NCBI RefSeq assembly: GCF_026340095.1
Contig: NZ_JAPEPO010000001.1
Location: forward strand, 2,108,001 to 2,172,000
Direction: 5' to 3'
DNA: 64,000 bases
Source of the DNA: Streptomyces sp. NBC_01446
GTDB taxonomy: Bacteria > Actinomycetota > Actinomycetes > Streptomycetales > Streptomycetaceae
This document shows, piece after piece, positions 47,635-56,513 of the stretch; positions within the stretch are counted from its first letter, which is position 1, and every line of letters starts with the position of its first letter. A program made the position numbers and the translations under genes. The notes beneath the pieces are model-generated. The model made no database searches. It saw only the letters and a list, made by a program, of their open reading frames with translations, and had not been told where the DNA came from.

Positions 47635-48896
47635 ACGGTCCTCCTGTCCGGGCGGGCCAGCACCATGGCGCTCTGGAATCCGCCGAACCCGCTGCCCACG
47701 CTGAGCACCACGTCGGTCTGCTGCTCGCGGGCGACGAGCGGGATGTAGTCGAGGTCGAGCTCGGGGTCGGGCTCGTGGAGGTTCGCGGTGGGCGGCAGGA
47801 CGCCGTGCTTCATCGCGAGGGCGCAGGCGGCGATCTCCAGGGAGCCGATCGCGCCGAGCGAGTGGCCGATCATCGATTTGATGGAGCTCACCGGGGTGCG
47901 GTAGGCGTGCTCGCCGAGGCTGCGCTTGAAGGCGCCGGTCTCGTGGCGGTCGTTCATCTTGGTGCCGGAGCCGTGGGCGTTGACGTAGTCGACGGTCTCC
48001 GGGGCGAGGTGGGACTCGGCGAGCGCGGCGTCGATGGCCTCCGCCATCTCCAGGCCCTCGGGCTTGAGTCCGGTCATGTGGTACGCGTTGCAGCGGGACG
48101 CGAAGCCGGAGATCTCGGCGTAGATGTGCGCGCCGCGGCGCTTGGCGCTCTCCAGCTCCTCCAGGACCAGGATGGCCGCGCCCTCACCGAGGACGAGTCC
48201 GCTGCGGGTCTTGTCGAAGGGCCGGCAGGCGCTCTCCGGGGTGTCGTTGCGGGGTGTGGTGGCGAGGATGGCGTCGAAGCAGGCCGAGGTGATCGGCGAG
48301 ATGGGCGCCTCGGTGGCTCCGGCGATCATGACGTCGGCGGTGCCCTCGCGGATGAGTTCCACGGCGTGGCCGAGCGAGTCGAGTCCGGAGGTGCAGCCGG
48401 TGGAGACGACCGCCGCGGGGCCCTCGGCTCCGGCGGCCCTGCCGACCTCGGCGGCAAGGGAGCTGGGCACGAAGTGCCGGTACAGCTCGGGTACCGCGTA
48501 CTCGTGGTCGACGTTCCACTTGCGGCCGCCGTCGCTGACGACGGCGTACTCGCGTTCCAGGCTGGTGGTGCAGCCGACCGCGCTGCCGACCGCCGTGCCG
48601 ATACGGCCGGGGTCGACGGCGGATATTTCGAGGCCGCTGTCGGTCAGGGCCTCGCGGGTCGAGACGACCGCGAACTGCGCGGCCCGGTCGAGCCTGCGGG
48701 TCTCCTGCTGGGAGAGGCCTGCCGCGAAGGGGTCGAAGTCGACCTCGGCGGCGACCTGCGAGCGGAACGGAGAGGGATCGTAGAAGGAGATCCTGCGGGT
48801 GGCGGTGCGGCCCGCGGTGAGCAGCTCCCAGTACTCCTTGACACCGACCCCGCCCGGGGCCACGACGCCCAGGCCGGTGATGGCGACTCGTCGCAT
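47631..48896 (-). CDS. ketosynthase alpha subunit, type II PKS
   Basis: 421 residues. The catalytic Cys168 is in [16 protein letters not shown]; the histidines are in [12 protein letters not shown] and [13 protein letters not shown]. Catalyses decarboxylative Claisen condensations with its CLF partner. First gene of the operon KS, CLF, ACP, AT, DUF6059-like, korA, korB. Its promoter should lie in the 116 bases between its start and the accD terminator. Confidence 0.96.
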   Translation of the reverse strand: MRRVAITGLGVVAPGGVGVKEYWELLTAGRTATRRISFYDPSPFRSQVAAEVDFDPFAAGLSQQETRRLDRAAQFAVVSTREALTDSGLEISAVDPGRIGTAVGSAVGCTTSLEREYAVVSDGGRKWNVDHEYAVPELYRHFVPSSLAAEVGRAAGAEGPAAVVSTGCTSGLDSLGHAVELIREGTADVMIAGATEAPISPITSACFDAILATTPRNDTPESACRPFDKTRSGLVLGEGAAILVLEELESAKRRGAHIYAEISGFASRCNAYHMTGLKPEGLEMAEAIDAALAESHLAPETVDYVNAHGSGTKMNDRHETGAFKRSLGEHAYRTPVSSIKSMIGHSLGAIGSLEIAACALAMKHGVLPPTANLHEPDPELDLDYIPLVAREQQTDVVLSVGSGFGGFQSAMVLARPDRRTV

Positions 48897-49012
48897 GGTC
48901 TACCTGGCCTTCGACGGGGCCGGGTGCGTCGAGGCGCACCAGCCGGTTGGCACTCTGGGGGTCACTGTCGATCCCTTCGTCCGTGCTGATCAAGAGTCGG
49001 AGGCGGCGGCCG

Positions 49013-49039
49013 GAGGGGGTTCGGGGTGGGAACCCCCTC
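49013..49039 (-). terminator. terminator after the carboxyltransferase gene
   Basis: GAGGGGGTTC pairs with GAACCCCCTC across a 7-base loop in the 261-base gap between accD and the KS gene. It suggests the PKS operon has its own promoter downstream of it. Confidence 0.75.
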
Positions 49040-49157
49040 GGCCGGCCTGTGCCGGTCTGCGACGCGCTCTTGGCGTGCTGCCCTGACCGGTGAAGCTATG
49101 GAACGTCCGTGCCCTAGAACCGGACTCGTGTGCGCGTGGACCTGTTGAACGGCGCAC

Positions 49158-50783
49158 CTATGTGGGGACATTTCCGTGCTTGCGGGCGGGTACTTCGGCC
49201 CTCTTGGAGCGCAGCATCGCGAGCGAGCGGATGAGGACGCTGCGGGTCTCCCCCGGGTCGATCACGTCGTCCACCAGGCCGCGTTCCGCCGCGAAGTAGG
49301 GGTGCATGAGCTCGGTCTTGTACTCGTCGACCCGGCGGGCGCGTACGGCCTCGGGGTCGTCCGACGCGGCGATCTCGCGCCGGAAGATGACGTTCGCGGC
49401 GCCCTCGGCGCCCATCACGGCGATCTCGTTGGTGGGCCAGGCGAAGGCGAGGTCGGCGCCGATGGAGCGGGAGTCCATGACGATGTACGCGCCGCCGTAC
49501 GCCTTGCGCAGGACGAGGGAGATCCGGGGCACGGTCGCGTTGCAGTACGCGTGCAGGAGCTTCGCGCCGTGCCGGATGATGCCGTTGTGCTCCTGGTCGA
49601 CGCCGGGCAGGAAGCCGGGGACGTCGACCAGGGTGACGAGCGGGATGTTGAACGAGTCGCACGTGGAGACGAAGCGCGCGGCCTTCTCGCTGGCGTGGAT
49701 GTCGAGGACGCCGGCGAGGGCCGCGGGCTGGTTGGCGACGATGCCGACCGTGCGGCCGTCGAGGCGCGCCAGGGCGCACACGATGTTGGGCGCCCACGCC
49801 TCATGGACCTCGAAGGTCTCGCCGTCGTCGACGATCTCCTCGATCACCGCGCGGATGTCGTAGCTGCGCCCCGGGTCGGCCGGCACGAGGTCGACGAGGC
49901 CGTCGGTGCGCCGGTCGGCGGGGTCGTCGCAGGGCACCGCGGGCGGCATCTCGCGGTTGTGGGACGGCAGCAGCGCGATGAGGAAGCGCACGTCCTCCAG
50001 GCAGTCGCTCTCATCGTCGTAGGCGAAGTGGCAGACGCCCGAGGTCGTGGCGTGCACGTCGGCGCCGCCGAGACCGTTGTGGGTGATCTTCTCGCCGGTG
50101 ACCGCCTGTACGACGTCGGGTCCGGTGATGAACATCTGTGCCGTGTCGCGGACCATGAACACGTAGTCGGTCAGGGCCGGCGAGTACGCGGCGCCTCCGG
50201 CGCACGGGCCGAGCATCACGCTGATCTGCGGGATGACGCCCGATGAGGCGACGTTGCGGCGGAAGATGCCGCCGTAGCCCGCGAGGGCGGTGACGCCCTC
50301 CTGGATACGGGCTCCCGCCCCGTCGTTGAGGCTGACGAGGGGTGCGCCCGCGTCCGCCGCGAGGTCCATCACCTTGTGGACCTTCTCGGCGTGGGCCTCG
50401 CCGAGCGCGCCGGCGAAGATCCGGAAGTCGTGCGCGTAGGCGAAGACCGTGCGGCCGTGGACGAGGCCCCAGCCGATCACGACGCCGTCGCCGTGCGGCT
50501 TGCGGTGCTCCAGGCCGAACCCGGAGGCGCGGTGCCTGCGCAGCGGCTCTATCTCCGTGAACGTGCCCTCGTCGAAGAGGAGTTCAAGGCGCTCGTGCGC
50601 GGTGAGCTTGTTCTTCTCGTGCTGGCGCCGGGTAGCGGCCGGGTCGGGTCCGCGGCTCACCTCCTCCTTGAGGCGCCGCAGTTCGGCGGTCGCGCGGTGG
50701 AGGTCGGGGGCTGCCGGGACGGCCGGGATTACCGGGGCTGCCGGGGCTGCCGGGGTGACGGTGAGGTCGTCGAGGATCGTCAT
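49158..50783 (-). CDS. acyl-CoA carboxylase beta (carboxyltransferase) subunit
   Basis: 541 residues of the AccD/PccB type. It transfers CO2 from carboxybiotin to acetyl- or propionyl-CoA. Oxyanion-hole sequences are seen as GPCAGGAAYSPALTDY near residue 190 and RKAYGGAYIVMDSRSIG near 410. The N-terminal 25 residues are a Pro/Ala-rich tail (PAAPAAPVIPAVPAAP) encoded by short DNA repeats. No biotin-carrying alpha subunit is in the window, so it must share the housekeeping one. It likely produces malonyl-CoA (or another extender) for the PKS, and pairs with the AccE at 62252. Confidence 0.92.
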   Translation of the reverse strand: MTILDDLTVTPAAPAAPVIPAVPAAPDLHRATAELRRLKEEVSRGPDPAATRRQHEKNKLTAHERLELLFDEGTFTEIEPLRRHRASGFGLEHRKPHGDGVVIGWGLVHGRTVFAYAHDFRIFAGALGEAHAEKVHKVMDLAADAGAPLVSLNDGAGARIQEGVTALAGYGGIFRRNVASSGVIPQISVMLGPCAGGAAYSPALTDYVFMVRDTAQMFITGPDVVQAVTGEKITHNGLGGADVHATTSGVCHFAYDDESDCLEDVRFLIALLPSHNREMPPAVPCDDPADRRTDGLVDLVPADPGRSYDIRAVIEEIVDDGETFEVHEAWAPNIVCALARLDGRTVGIVANQPAALAGVLDIHASEKAARFVSTCDSFNIPLVTLVDVPGFLPGVDQEHNGIIRHGAKLLHAYCNATVPRISLVLRKAYGGAYIVMDSRSIGADLAFAWPTNEIAVMGAEGAANVIFRREIAASDDPEAVRARRVDEYKTELMHPYFAAERGLVDDVIDPGETRSVLIRSLAMLRSKRAEVPARKHGNVPT

Positions 50784-50846
50784 CGGCCGAACGTAGGAAC
50801 GCCGGCTAGAGACGTGCTGGAGAAGCCGTGGGCGGCGCCCGGAGGG

Positions 50847-51641
50847 TCAGCCGGAAGCGGGCACCTGCACGTCCAGGGCCGGGTCGGCGGACAGCACCGC
50901 CTGGTGGAGCTGCTGCAGCCGGGCCGAGGGTTCGAGCCCCAGCTCGTCGACTAGCGTCACGCGAAGCCGCTGGTACGCCTCGAGCGCGCGCCAGGCGCTG
51001 CCCGACCGGTGCAGTGCGGTCATCAGCTGGGCGCAGAAGTTCTCGTGCATCGGGTGCCGGGCGACCAGGACGCGCAGTTCCGGCACGATCTCGGTGTGCC
51101 GGCCGAGCTTCAGGTCGGCGTCGATGCGCCGCTCCAGGGCGGCCATCCGGTCCTCTTCGACGCGGAGCACCTCGAGTTCGAGGACGGTTCCCACGCGGAC
51201 GTCGACAAGGGCGGAGCCGCGCCACATCTTCAGTGCCTGGCCGAGGAGTTCGGAGGCGGCGGCGTAGTCGCCGGCCTCGTGCGCGGCGCGGCCCGACGCG
51301 GTGATCCGGGTGAACTCGTGCGCGTCGACCTGTCCCGGCTGCACCTGGAGCAGGTAGCCGCCGTGCTGGGTGACCAGGACGTCCTTGGCCTGGCGTGACG
51401 GGTCGCCGTCGAGGGCGGCGGCGATCTTGCGCCGCAGCTGCAGGATGTACGTCTGCAGGGTGGTGGCCGCGCTGCGCGGGATGTCCTCGCCCCAGATCTC
51501 CTCCATGAGCGTCGCCACGGTCACGACCCGGTCGGACTGCAGAGCGAGCAGCGAGAGGATCTGACGCGGTTTGGCGGCGGTCGGTACGACGGACACCCCG
51601 TTCTCACGGGCCGTCAACGGCCCAAGGACATTGATCTCCAT
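50847..51641 (-). CDS. SARP-family pathway-specific activator
   Basis: 264 residues from the ATG at 51641, eight bases after GGGGAGGG. An OmpR-like winged helix (MEINVLGPLTA, PRQILSLLALQSDRVV, LMEEIWGEDIPRSAATTLQT) is followed by the bacterial transcriptional activation domain. Same length class as DnrI/ActII-ORF4/RedD, the activators of type II PKS clusters. It is divergent from the RiPP precursor gene, so it may control both the RiPP and PKS arms from this point. Confidence 0.95.
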   Translation of the reverse strand: MEINVLGPLTARENGVSVVPTAAKPRQILSLLALQSDRVVTVATLMEEIWGEDIPRSAATTLQTYILQLRRKIAAALDGDPSRQAKDVLVTQHGGYLLQVQPGQVDAHEFTRITASGRAAHEAGDYAAASELLGQALKMWRGSALVDVRVGTVLELEVLRVEEDRMAALERRIDADLKLGRHTEIVPELRVLVARHPMHENFCAQLMTALHRSGSAWRALEAYQRLRVTLVDELGLEPSARLQQLHQAVLSADPALDVQVPASG

Positions 51642-51891
51642 GATGGCGCCCTCCCCTTCGTGCGCTGGTGCGGCAGGTCCGTCGGCGGGCCTGCACAGGT
51701 TTGCGGAGTCTGGGCCGAGCCTCGCACCCACGGCGGTCGAGTCCCAGTGAGGTGGTCACGAGGCCGGGCGTGAAAATGTCATGCCCCGATGGTGAGCCCG
51801 GCACTGTGCCGTGTGACGGGGCGGACCGCAGAATCCTGGCCATCGGCAAGCGAACGACGCCGCTCAGGATCAACTCGCCAGGGGGATCATC
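51642..51891. promoter_or_regulatory. divergent promoter region between SARP and RiPP precursor genes
   Basis: A 250-base region that must contain promoters for the SARP (minus) and the precursor/YcaO operon (plus). I could not pick out convincing SARP direct heptad repeats by eye, nor a clear operator. Confidence 0.45.
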
Positions 51892-52299
51892 ATGGACACC
51901 ACCGTTCAGCTGACTTCGGATCACCAGTTCGCACTGCTCACCGCCCGGGCCGGCCTGGAGCCCGACCTGGCCCAGCGCTACACGAGCGACCCGGTCTCCG
52001 TACTCACCGAGTTCGGCCTCCCCGCCATGGAGCCGGTGTACGGCGACGACTTCGCCGAGCTCTTCGGGGAGGTGTACAAGAACAGCGCCGACGGCCGCGG
52101 CCTGGTCATCGACTACCTGGACCGCCCGTCCGGGATCACCCTGTACGGCTGCGCCACCGGCATGGCTCCGCTGCCCGGCGAGTCACAGCGCGAGCTGGTC
52201 ATCGACAACCTGGACCGCCCGTCCGCGATCACTCTCTACGGCTGCGCCACCGGCATGGCGCCCCTGCCCGGCGAAGAGGCCGCGGCGGCGCGTGCATGA
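51892..52299 (+). CDS. putative RiPP precursor peptide with two core repeats
   Basis: 135 residues; GGGGG lies seven bases before the ATG. Residues 1 to about 70 look like a leader: DLAQRYTSDPVSVLTEFGL recalls the nitrile hydratase-like leader pattern. Residues 71 to 101 and 102 to 132 are two near-identical 31-residue units containing LDRPSGITLYGCATGMAPLP and LDRPSAITLYGCATGMAPLP, with single cysteines at 87 and 118. The YcaO cyclase gene starts within the stop codon (ATGA), giving coupling. The cysteines, flanked by Thr and Ser, would be substrates for thiazoline formation. I know of no characterised peptide with this core. Confidence 0.78.
   Translation: MDTTVQLTSDHQFALLTARAGLEPDLAQRYTSDPVSVLTEFGLPAMEPVYGDDFAELFGEVYKNSADGRGLVIDYLDRPSGITLYGCATGMAPLPGESQRELVIDNLDRPSAITLYGCATGMAPLPGEEAAAARA
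52102..52278 (+). repeat. 93-base tandem repeat encoding duplicated core
   Basis: Unit 1 is 52102 to 52194 and unit 2 starts at 52195. Within the shared 28 residues only two differ (Tyr/Asn and Gly/Ala), while several synonymous bases also differ, so selection seems to keep the peptide sequence. Confidence 0.9.
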
Positions 52300-54572
52300 A
52301 CACTTCCGGGGGGAGAGCGCTCGCCGAACTTCCGGTGGGCTTCAAGAGACACCTGCGGGTGGAGGCGATCGAGGGGGACGCCGTCTACCTGCTGTCGGAG
52401 CGGGGGACGACGGCCTTGCAGGGCCGTGAGGTCCAGCAGCTGGCGGCGCTGCTCGACGGCACCCGCACCCTGGCGGACGTCCTGCGGGAGGCGGCGGCCA
52501 CGCTGCCGCCGAACACCGCGGCCCGCATGATCGCCGAGCTCGCCCGGGCCGACCTGGTGGGCTATCACGACCCGGCCACCGATGCCTCGACGGAGGCGTA
52601 CTGGGAGATCGCCGGCGTGCACGGGCCCAGCGCCTCCGCCTCGTTCCGCCAGACGCGGGTGGCGCTCGTCCACCTGGGGAACGGCGATGCGGCGGCGGCG
52701 CGGGCCGAGTGCCGGGCGGCCGGCCTGCGGATGGCCGCTCCCGGCGAAGAGGACGCGGCCGAGGTCTCCCTCGTCCTGTGCGACGACTATCTGGACCCGC
52801 GCCTCGCCGAGGTCGACGCCGTGCACCGCGCGTCGGGCCGGGCCTGGCTGCTGGCGAAGCCGAGCGGCGCGGAGACATGGGTGGGCCCGGTGTTCGGCGG
52901 CGCGGAGGACGCGTGCTGGGAGTGTCTGGCGCACCGGCTGCGCGGCCACCGGTCGTCCACGGCTCCGGTGCGCCAGGCCCTGGGACTCGGGGGTGTGGTG
53001 CCCGTGCCCGAGGCCTCGTTCGCCACGGTGCGGGCCCTGGGCCTGCACACGGCGGTGCTCGAGGCGACGAAGTGGGTGGCCGGTATGCGGTACGACGGGC
53101 AGCGCGCCGTCTGCACGCTCGACACCCGCACCCTCGCCACCCGCCGGCATCCGGTGACCCGGCGTCCGCAGTGCCCCACGTGCGGGGATCCGGAGCTCGT
53201 CGCGCGGCAGGTGTCCGAGCCGTTCACGCCGCGCTCCAGCCCCAAGTCCCGCACGGTGGGCGGCAATCACCGGTCGCTGAGCGCGGAGGCGGTGCTGTCC
53301 CGCTACCGGCATCTGGCCGACTCGGTCACGGGCGTGGTGTCGGAGCTCCGCCCCGCGCCCGGCTCCCCCGACGGACTCAACCGGTATGTCGCGGGGCGCA
53401 ATCTCGCGCTGGGTGACAGCCGTTCGCTGGCCGGCCTGCGCGGCGGGCTGCGCGGTCAGAGCGGCGGCAAGGGAACCACGCCGCAGGAGGCCGAGGTCGG
53501 GGCGCTGTGCGAGGCCCTGGAGCGTTACTGCGGCAGCCGGCAGGGCGACGAGCCCACGGTGCGCGGCACGCTGGCCGGGCTCGGGGAGGCGGCCCTGCAC
53601 CCCAATGCCTGCCAGCTGTTCTCCGACCGGCAGTTCCGGGAGCGGCACACATGGAATCCGCGGCACTCGCGCTTCCAGCAGGTCCCGCCCGCGTTCGACC
53701 CGAAGGCGCCGGCCGACTGGACGCCGGTGTGGTCGCTCACCTCGGGCCGGCAGCGGCTGCTGCCCACGTCGATGCTGTACTTCGGGCCGGGTCCCGACGG
53801 GGTGACGGCCGCGCCGTGGGCCGACTCCAACGGGAACGCGGCGGGCAGCAGCCCGGAGGACGCCGTCGTCCAGGGCTTCCTGGAGCTGGTGGAGCGGGAC
53901 GCGGTGGCGCTGTGGTGGTACAACCGCACGCGCCAGCCGGCGGTGGACCTCGACGCGTTCGACGAACCGTGGCTGGCCCGCACCCGGCAGGCGTACGAAC
54001 GGCTCGGCCGGGAGGTGTGGGTCCTCGATCTCACGTCGGACTTCGGCATTCCGGTCATGGTGGCGATGTCCCGCCGCACCGGCGGAACCGCCGAGGGCAT
54101 CTCCTTCGGCTTCGGGGCTCATTTCGATCCCCGCCTTGCGCTGCGCCGGGCGGTCACGGAAATGGCACAACTCCTTCCCCCGGAAGCGGACTCGGCCGAA
54201 TTCCTGTCAGCGGATCCCGATCTATCTGCCTGGTGGCAGGGGGCGACGGTGGAAAATCAGCCATACGTTCGCGCGGATCCAGCCGAAGGTCCACGGACCC
54301 CCGGGTCCTATTCCTTTCCGGAACACGGCGATCTACTTGATGACATCAAGTTGGCCGAAACCCTCGTACGTGACCGTGGCATGGAGATGCTGATACTCGA
54401 CCAAACCCGCCCCGACGTGGGACTTCCTGTTGTGAAGGTGATCATTCCGGGAATGCGGCACTTCTGGGCCCGCTTCGCCCCGGGGCGCCTCTTCGAGACG
54501 CCGGTGGAGCTCGGACGCCTCGCACGCCCTCTTACATACGAGGAAATCAACCCGATTCCTCTCTTCGTCTGA
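52296..54572 (+). CDS. fused E1-like/YcaO azoline-forming cyclodehydratase (TOMM type)
   Basis: 758 residues. The N-terminal part (1 to about 330) is a degenerate E1/ThiF-like domain that would bind the leader, with four structural cysteines: Cys207 and 210 (CWEC), Cys293 and 296 (CPTC). The YcaO domain (about 375 to 758) has the ATP/magnesium motif EALERYCG (406 to 413), LELVERDAVALWWYN and GAHFDPRLALRRAV. The C-terminus NPIPLFV resembles the proline-rich tail of TOMM YcaO enzymes. It should cyclise Cys (perhaps Ser/Thr) to azolines using ATP, as in the PatD type. No FMN dehydrogenase is nearby, so thiazolines rather than thiazoles are expected. Confidence 0.88.
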   Translation: MNTSGGRALAELPVGFKRHLRVEAIEGDAVYLLSERGTTALQGREVQQLAALLDGTRTLADVLREAAATLPPNTAARMIAELARADLVGYHDPATDASTEAYWEIAGVHGPSASASFRQTRVALVHLGNGDAAAARAECRAAGLRMAAPGEEDAAEVSLVLCDDYLDPRLAEVDAVHRASGRAWLLAKPSGAETWVGPVFGGAEDACWECLAHRLRGHRSSTAPVRQALGLGGVVPVPEASFATVRALGLHTAVLEATKWVAGMRYDGQRAVCTLDTRTLATRRHPVTRRPQCPTCGDPELVARQVSEPFTPRSSPKSRTVGGNHRSLSAEAVLSRYRHLADSVTGVVSELRPAPGSPDGLNRYVAGRNLALGDSRSLAGLRGGLRGQSGGKGTTPQEAEVGALCEALERYCGSRQGDEPTVRGTLAGLGEAALHPNACQLFSDRQFRERHTWNPRHSRFQQVPPAFDPKAPADWTPVWSLTSGRQRLLPTSMLYFGPGPDGVTAAPWADSNGNAAGSSPEDAVVQGFLELVERDAVALWWYNRTRQPAVDLDAFDEPWLARTRQAYERLGREVWVLDLTSDFGIPVMVAMSRRTGGTAEGISFGFGAHFDPRLALRRAVTEMAQLLPPEADSAEFLSADPDLSAWWQGATVENQPYVRADPAEGPRTPGSYSFPEHGDLLDDIKLAETLVRDRGMEMLILDQTRPDVGLPVVKVIIPGMRHFWARFAPGRLFETPVELGRLARPLTYEEINPIPLFV

Positions 54573-54662
54573 GTTCGGCTGTTGCTCCGTTTCGCTGGCT
54601 CGCGACCAGCGAATGGACTTAACATGCGTCCGCCACTACCGATCCTCGCGAGGAGGCGGCAA

Positions 54663-55877
54663 ATGCCGACGAGGGACGTCGTTCCGTTCTCACCACGGTC
54701 CCAGGCTCCCGCCCCCCGACTGGCTCACGCGATCATCGTCGCGGCGCTGGTCTGTTACGCCACGATGACCGTGCTGAACGTGGTGCGGACGCACCCCACC
54801 ACAGGAGAACTCGCCCTGTGCGTGGCCCTCGTACTCGCCCTGTTCGGCACGCAGTTGGCGGTCTCCTCGCCGCAGGCCCGCCGGTGGCCCACCCGGCGCA
54901 AGGTGCTCGTCCTGCTGCTCCAGGCGGCGCTCACCTTCGGGCCGCTCGCCCTGTTCAGCATCAACTGGGGCAGCATGGAAGGTCCGTTGGCCGCATCGCT
55001 GCTGCTGACACTGCCGGCCAGGTTCGCCTGGCCGAGCTACGGACTGCTCATCGTCTTCATCCCGGTGTACAACGTGCTGGCCGGGGCGCCGGTCGACCTG
55101 GTGCTCTACTTCACCATCGCCAGCACGCTCACCGGCCTCGTGATCTACGGTCTGACCCGGCTCACCGACCTGGTCACCGAAGTGCACGAGAACCGCGAGG
55201 AACTGGCCCGGATGGCCGTCGCGCAGGAACGCCTGAGGTTCGCCCGGGACCTGCACGACCTGCTCGGGTACAGCCTGTCCGCCATCACGCTCAAGGGGGA
55301 GCTGATCCAGCGGCTGATCAACACCCGTCCGGACAAGGCGCGTCAGGAGACCCTCGCGGTGCTCCAGGTGGCGCGGCAGGCCCTGGCCGACGTACGGCTC
55401 GTGTCCAGCGGGTACCGCAACATGTCTCTCATCGAGGAGGCGGAGTCGACGGGGACGGTCCTCTCCGCCGCCGACATCCGCGCGGAGGTCGAGGTGGAGT
55501 GCGGCCGACTGCACCCCGTCGTCGACACCGTGCTCGCCACCGCGCTGCGGGAGGGGGTCACCAACATCCTGCGGCACAGCCAGGTGCGGGTCTGCACCAT
55601 CAAGGCGGAGATCGAAGAAGAAACGGTCCGGCTCGGCCTCACCAACGACAATCCGCACGAACAGAGCGAACTGGAGTCCGCCCGCTCGGGCGGCGGCTCC
55701 GGTCTGGACAACCTCCGGGGCAGGTTCGCCGCCATCGGGGGCGGGCTCTCCGCGGGGCTGCGGGAGGACGGCCGATTCCATCTGGAGGTCTGGGCGCCGC
55801 TCAGACCCACGGGCCACGACGCGAACGAGCTACTGGTGTTCGAGCCAACGCGCCCGGAGAGAACCGCCGTAGCCTGA
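54663..55877 (+). CDS. sensor histidine kinase, DesK/NarL-partner type
   Basis: 404 residues from the ATG at 54663, after GAGGAGG at ideal spacing; upstream in-frame starts have none. About six membrane helices fill residues 15 to 165. The phospho-accepting His198 is in ARDLHDLLGYSLSAITLKGE (HisKA_3), followed by an ATPase domain with GVTNILRHSQ and GGGSGLDNLRGRF. There is no large external sensor domain, so the signal is probably sensed within the membrane. It lies 22 bases before its response regulator. Confidence 0.93.
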   Translation: MPTRDVVPFSPRSQAPAPRLAHAIIVAALVCYATMTVLNVVRTHPTTGELALCVALVLALFGTQLAVSSPQARRWPTRRKVLVLLLQAALTFGPLALFSINWGSMEGPLAASLLLTLPARFAWPSYGLLIVFIPVYNVLAGAPVDLVLYFTIASTLTGLVIYGLTRLTDLVTEVHENREELARMAVAQERLRFARDLHDLLGYSLSAITLKGELIQRLINTRPDKARQETLAVLQVARQALADVRLVSSGYRNMSLIEEAESTGTVLSAADIRAEVEVECGRLHPVVDTVLATALREGVTNILRHSQVRVCTIKAEIEEETVRLGLTNDNPHEQSELESARSGGGSGLDNLRGRFAAIGGGLSAGLREDGRFHLEVWAPLRPTGHDANELLVFEPTRPERTAVA

Positions 55878-55898
55878 CACATCTAACCGGGGGTACAG

Positions 55899-56513
55899 AT
55901 GTTGTCCGTCAGAATCCTCCTCGCCGAGGATGTCCACATGATCCAGGGCGCGCTCGTCGCGCTGCTCCAGCTGGAGCCGGATCTCCATGTCGTGTCCACC
56001 GTCGACCGGGGCGACACGATCGTCGCCGCCGCGCTCGAGTCCAAACCGGACGTGGCGGTGATCGACATCGACCTGCCCGGCATCGACGGGCTGACGGCGG
56101 CGGCCGAGCTGCACGAACGGCTGCCCAGCTGCCGCACGCTGATCCTCACCTCGCTCGGCCGCCCCGGCACCCTGCGGCGCGCCCTGTCCGCCCAGGTGTC
56201 CGGTTTCCTCCTCAAGGACTCGCCGCCCAGCCAACTCGCCCTGGCCGTGCGGTCGGTGGCGACGGGCCGCCGGGTCGTGGACCCCCAGCTCGCGCTGTCG
56301 GCGTGGGACTCACCGGAGAACCCGCTGTCCCCGCGCGAACTGGAGGTCCTACGCCTCGCCGCCCGGGGCGCCGACGCCGCCGAGATCGCCGGATGCCTCT
56401 ATCTTTCCAAGGGCACGGTCCGCAACTACCTGACGGCCATCGTCGGAAAGTTCGGCGCGCGCAACCGCATCGACGCCATCCGGATCGCCGAGGAGGCCGG
56501 CTGGCTGCCCTGA
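55899..56513 (+). CDS. response regulator, NarL/LuxR family
   Basis: 204 residues. The receiver domain has ILLAEDVHMIQGALVAL and the phosphorylated Asp56 in VIDIDLPG; the C-terminal LuxR helix-turn-helix (LSPRELEVLRLAARGADAAE) spans about 145 to 200. It forms a two-component system with the preceding kinase, and its targets are probably cluster genes. Its last 55 codons overlap the PPTase gene on the other strand. Confidence 0.94.
   Translation: MLSVRILLAEDVHMIQGALVALLQLEPDLHVVSTVDRGDTIVAAALESKPDVAVIDIDLPGIDGLTAAAELHERLPSCRTLILTSLGRPGTLRRALSAQVSGFLLKDSPPSQLALAVRSVATGRRVVDPQLALSAWDSPENPLSPRELEVLRLAARGADAAEIAGCLYLSKGTVRNYLTAIVGKFGARNRIDAIRIAEEAGWLP

Noticed and set aside
51642..51891. SARP heptad binding repeats
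   Set aside because: No convincing 11-base-spaced direct repeats; similar short TCGA-containing words upstream of the KS gene are not in regular phase.
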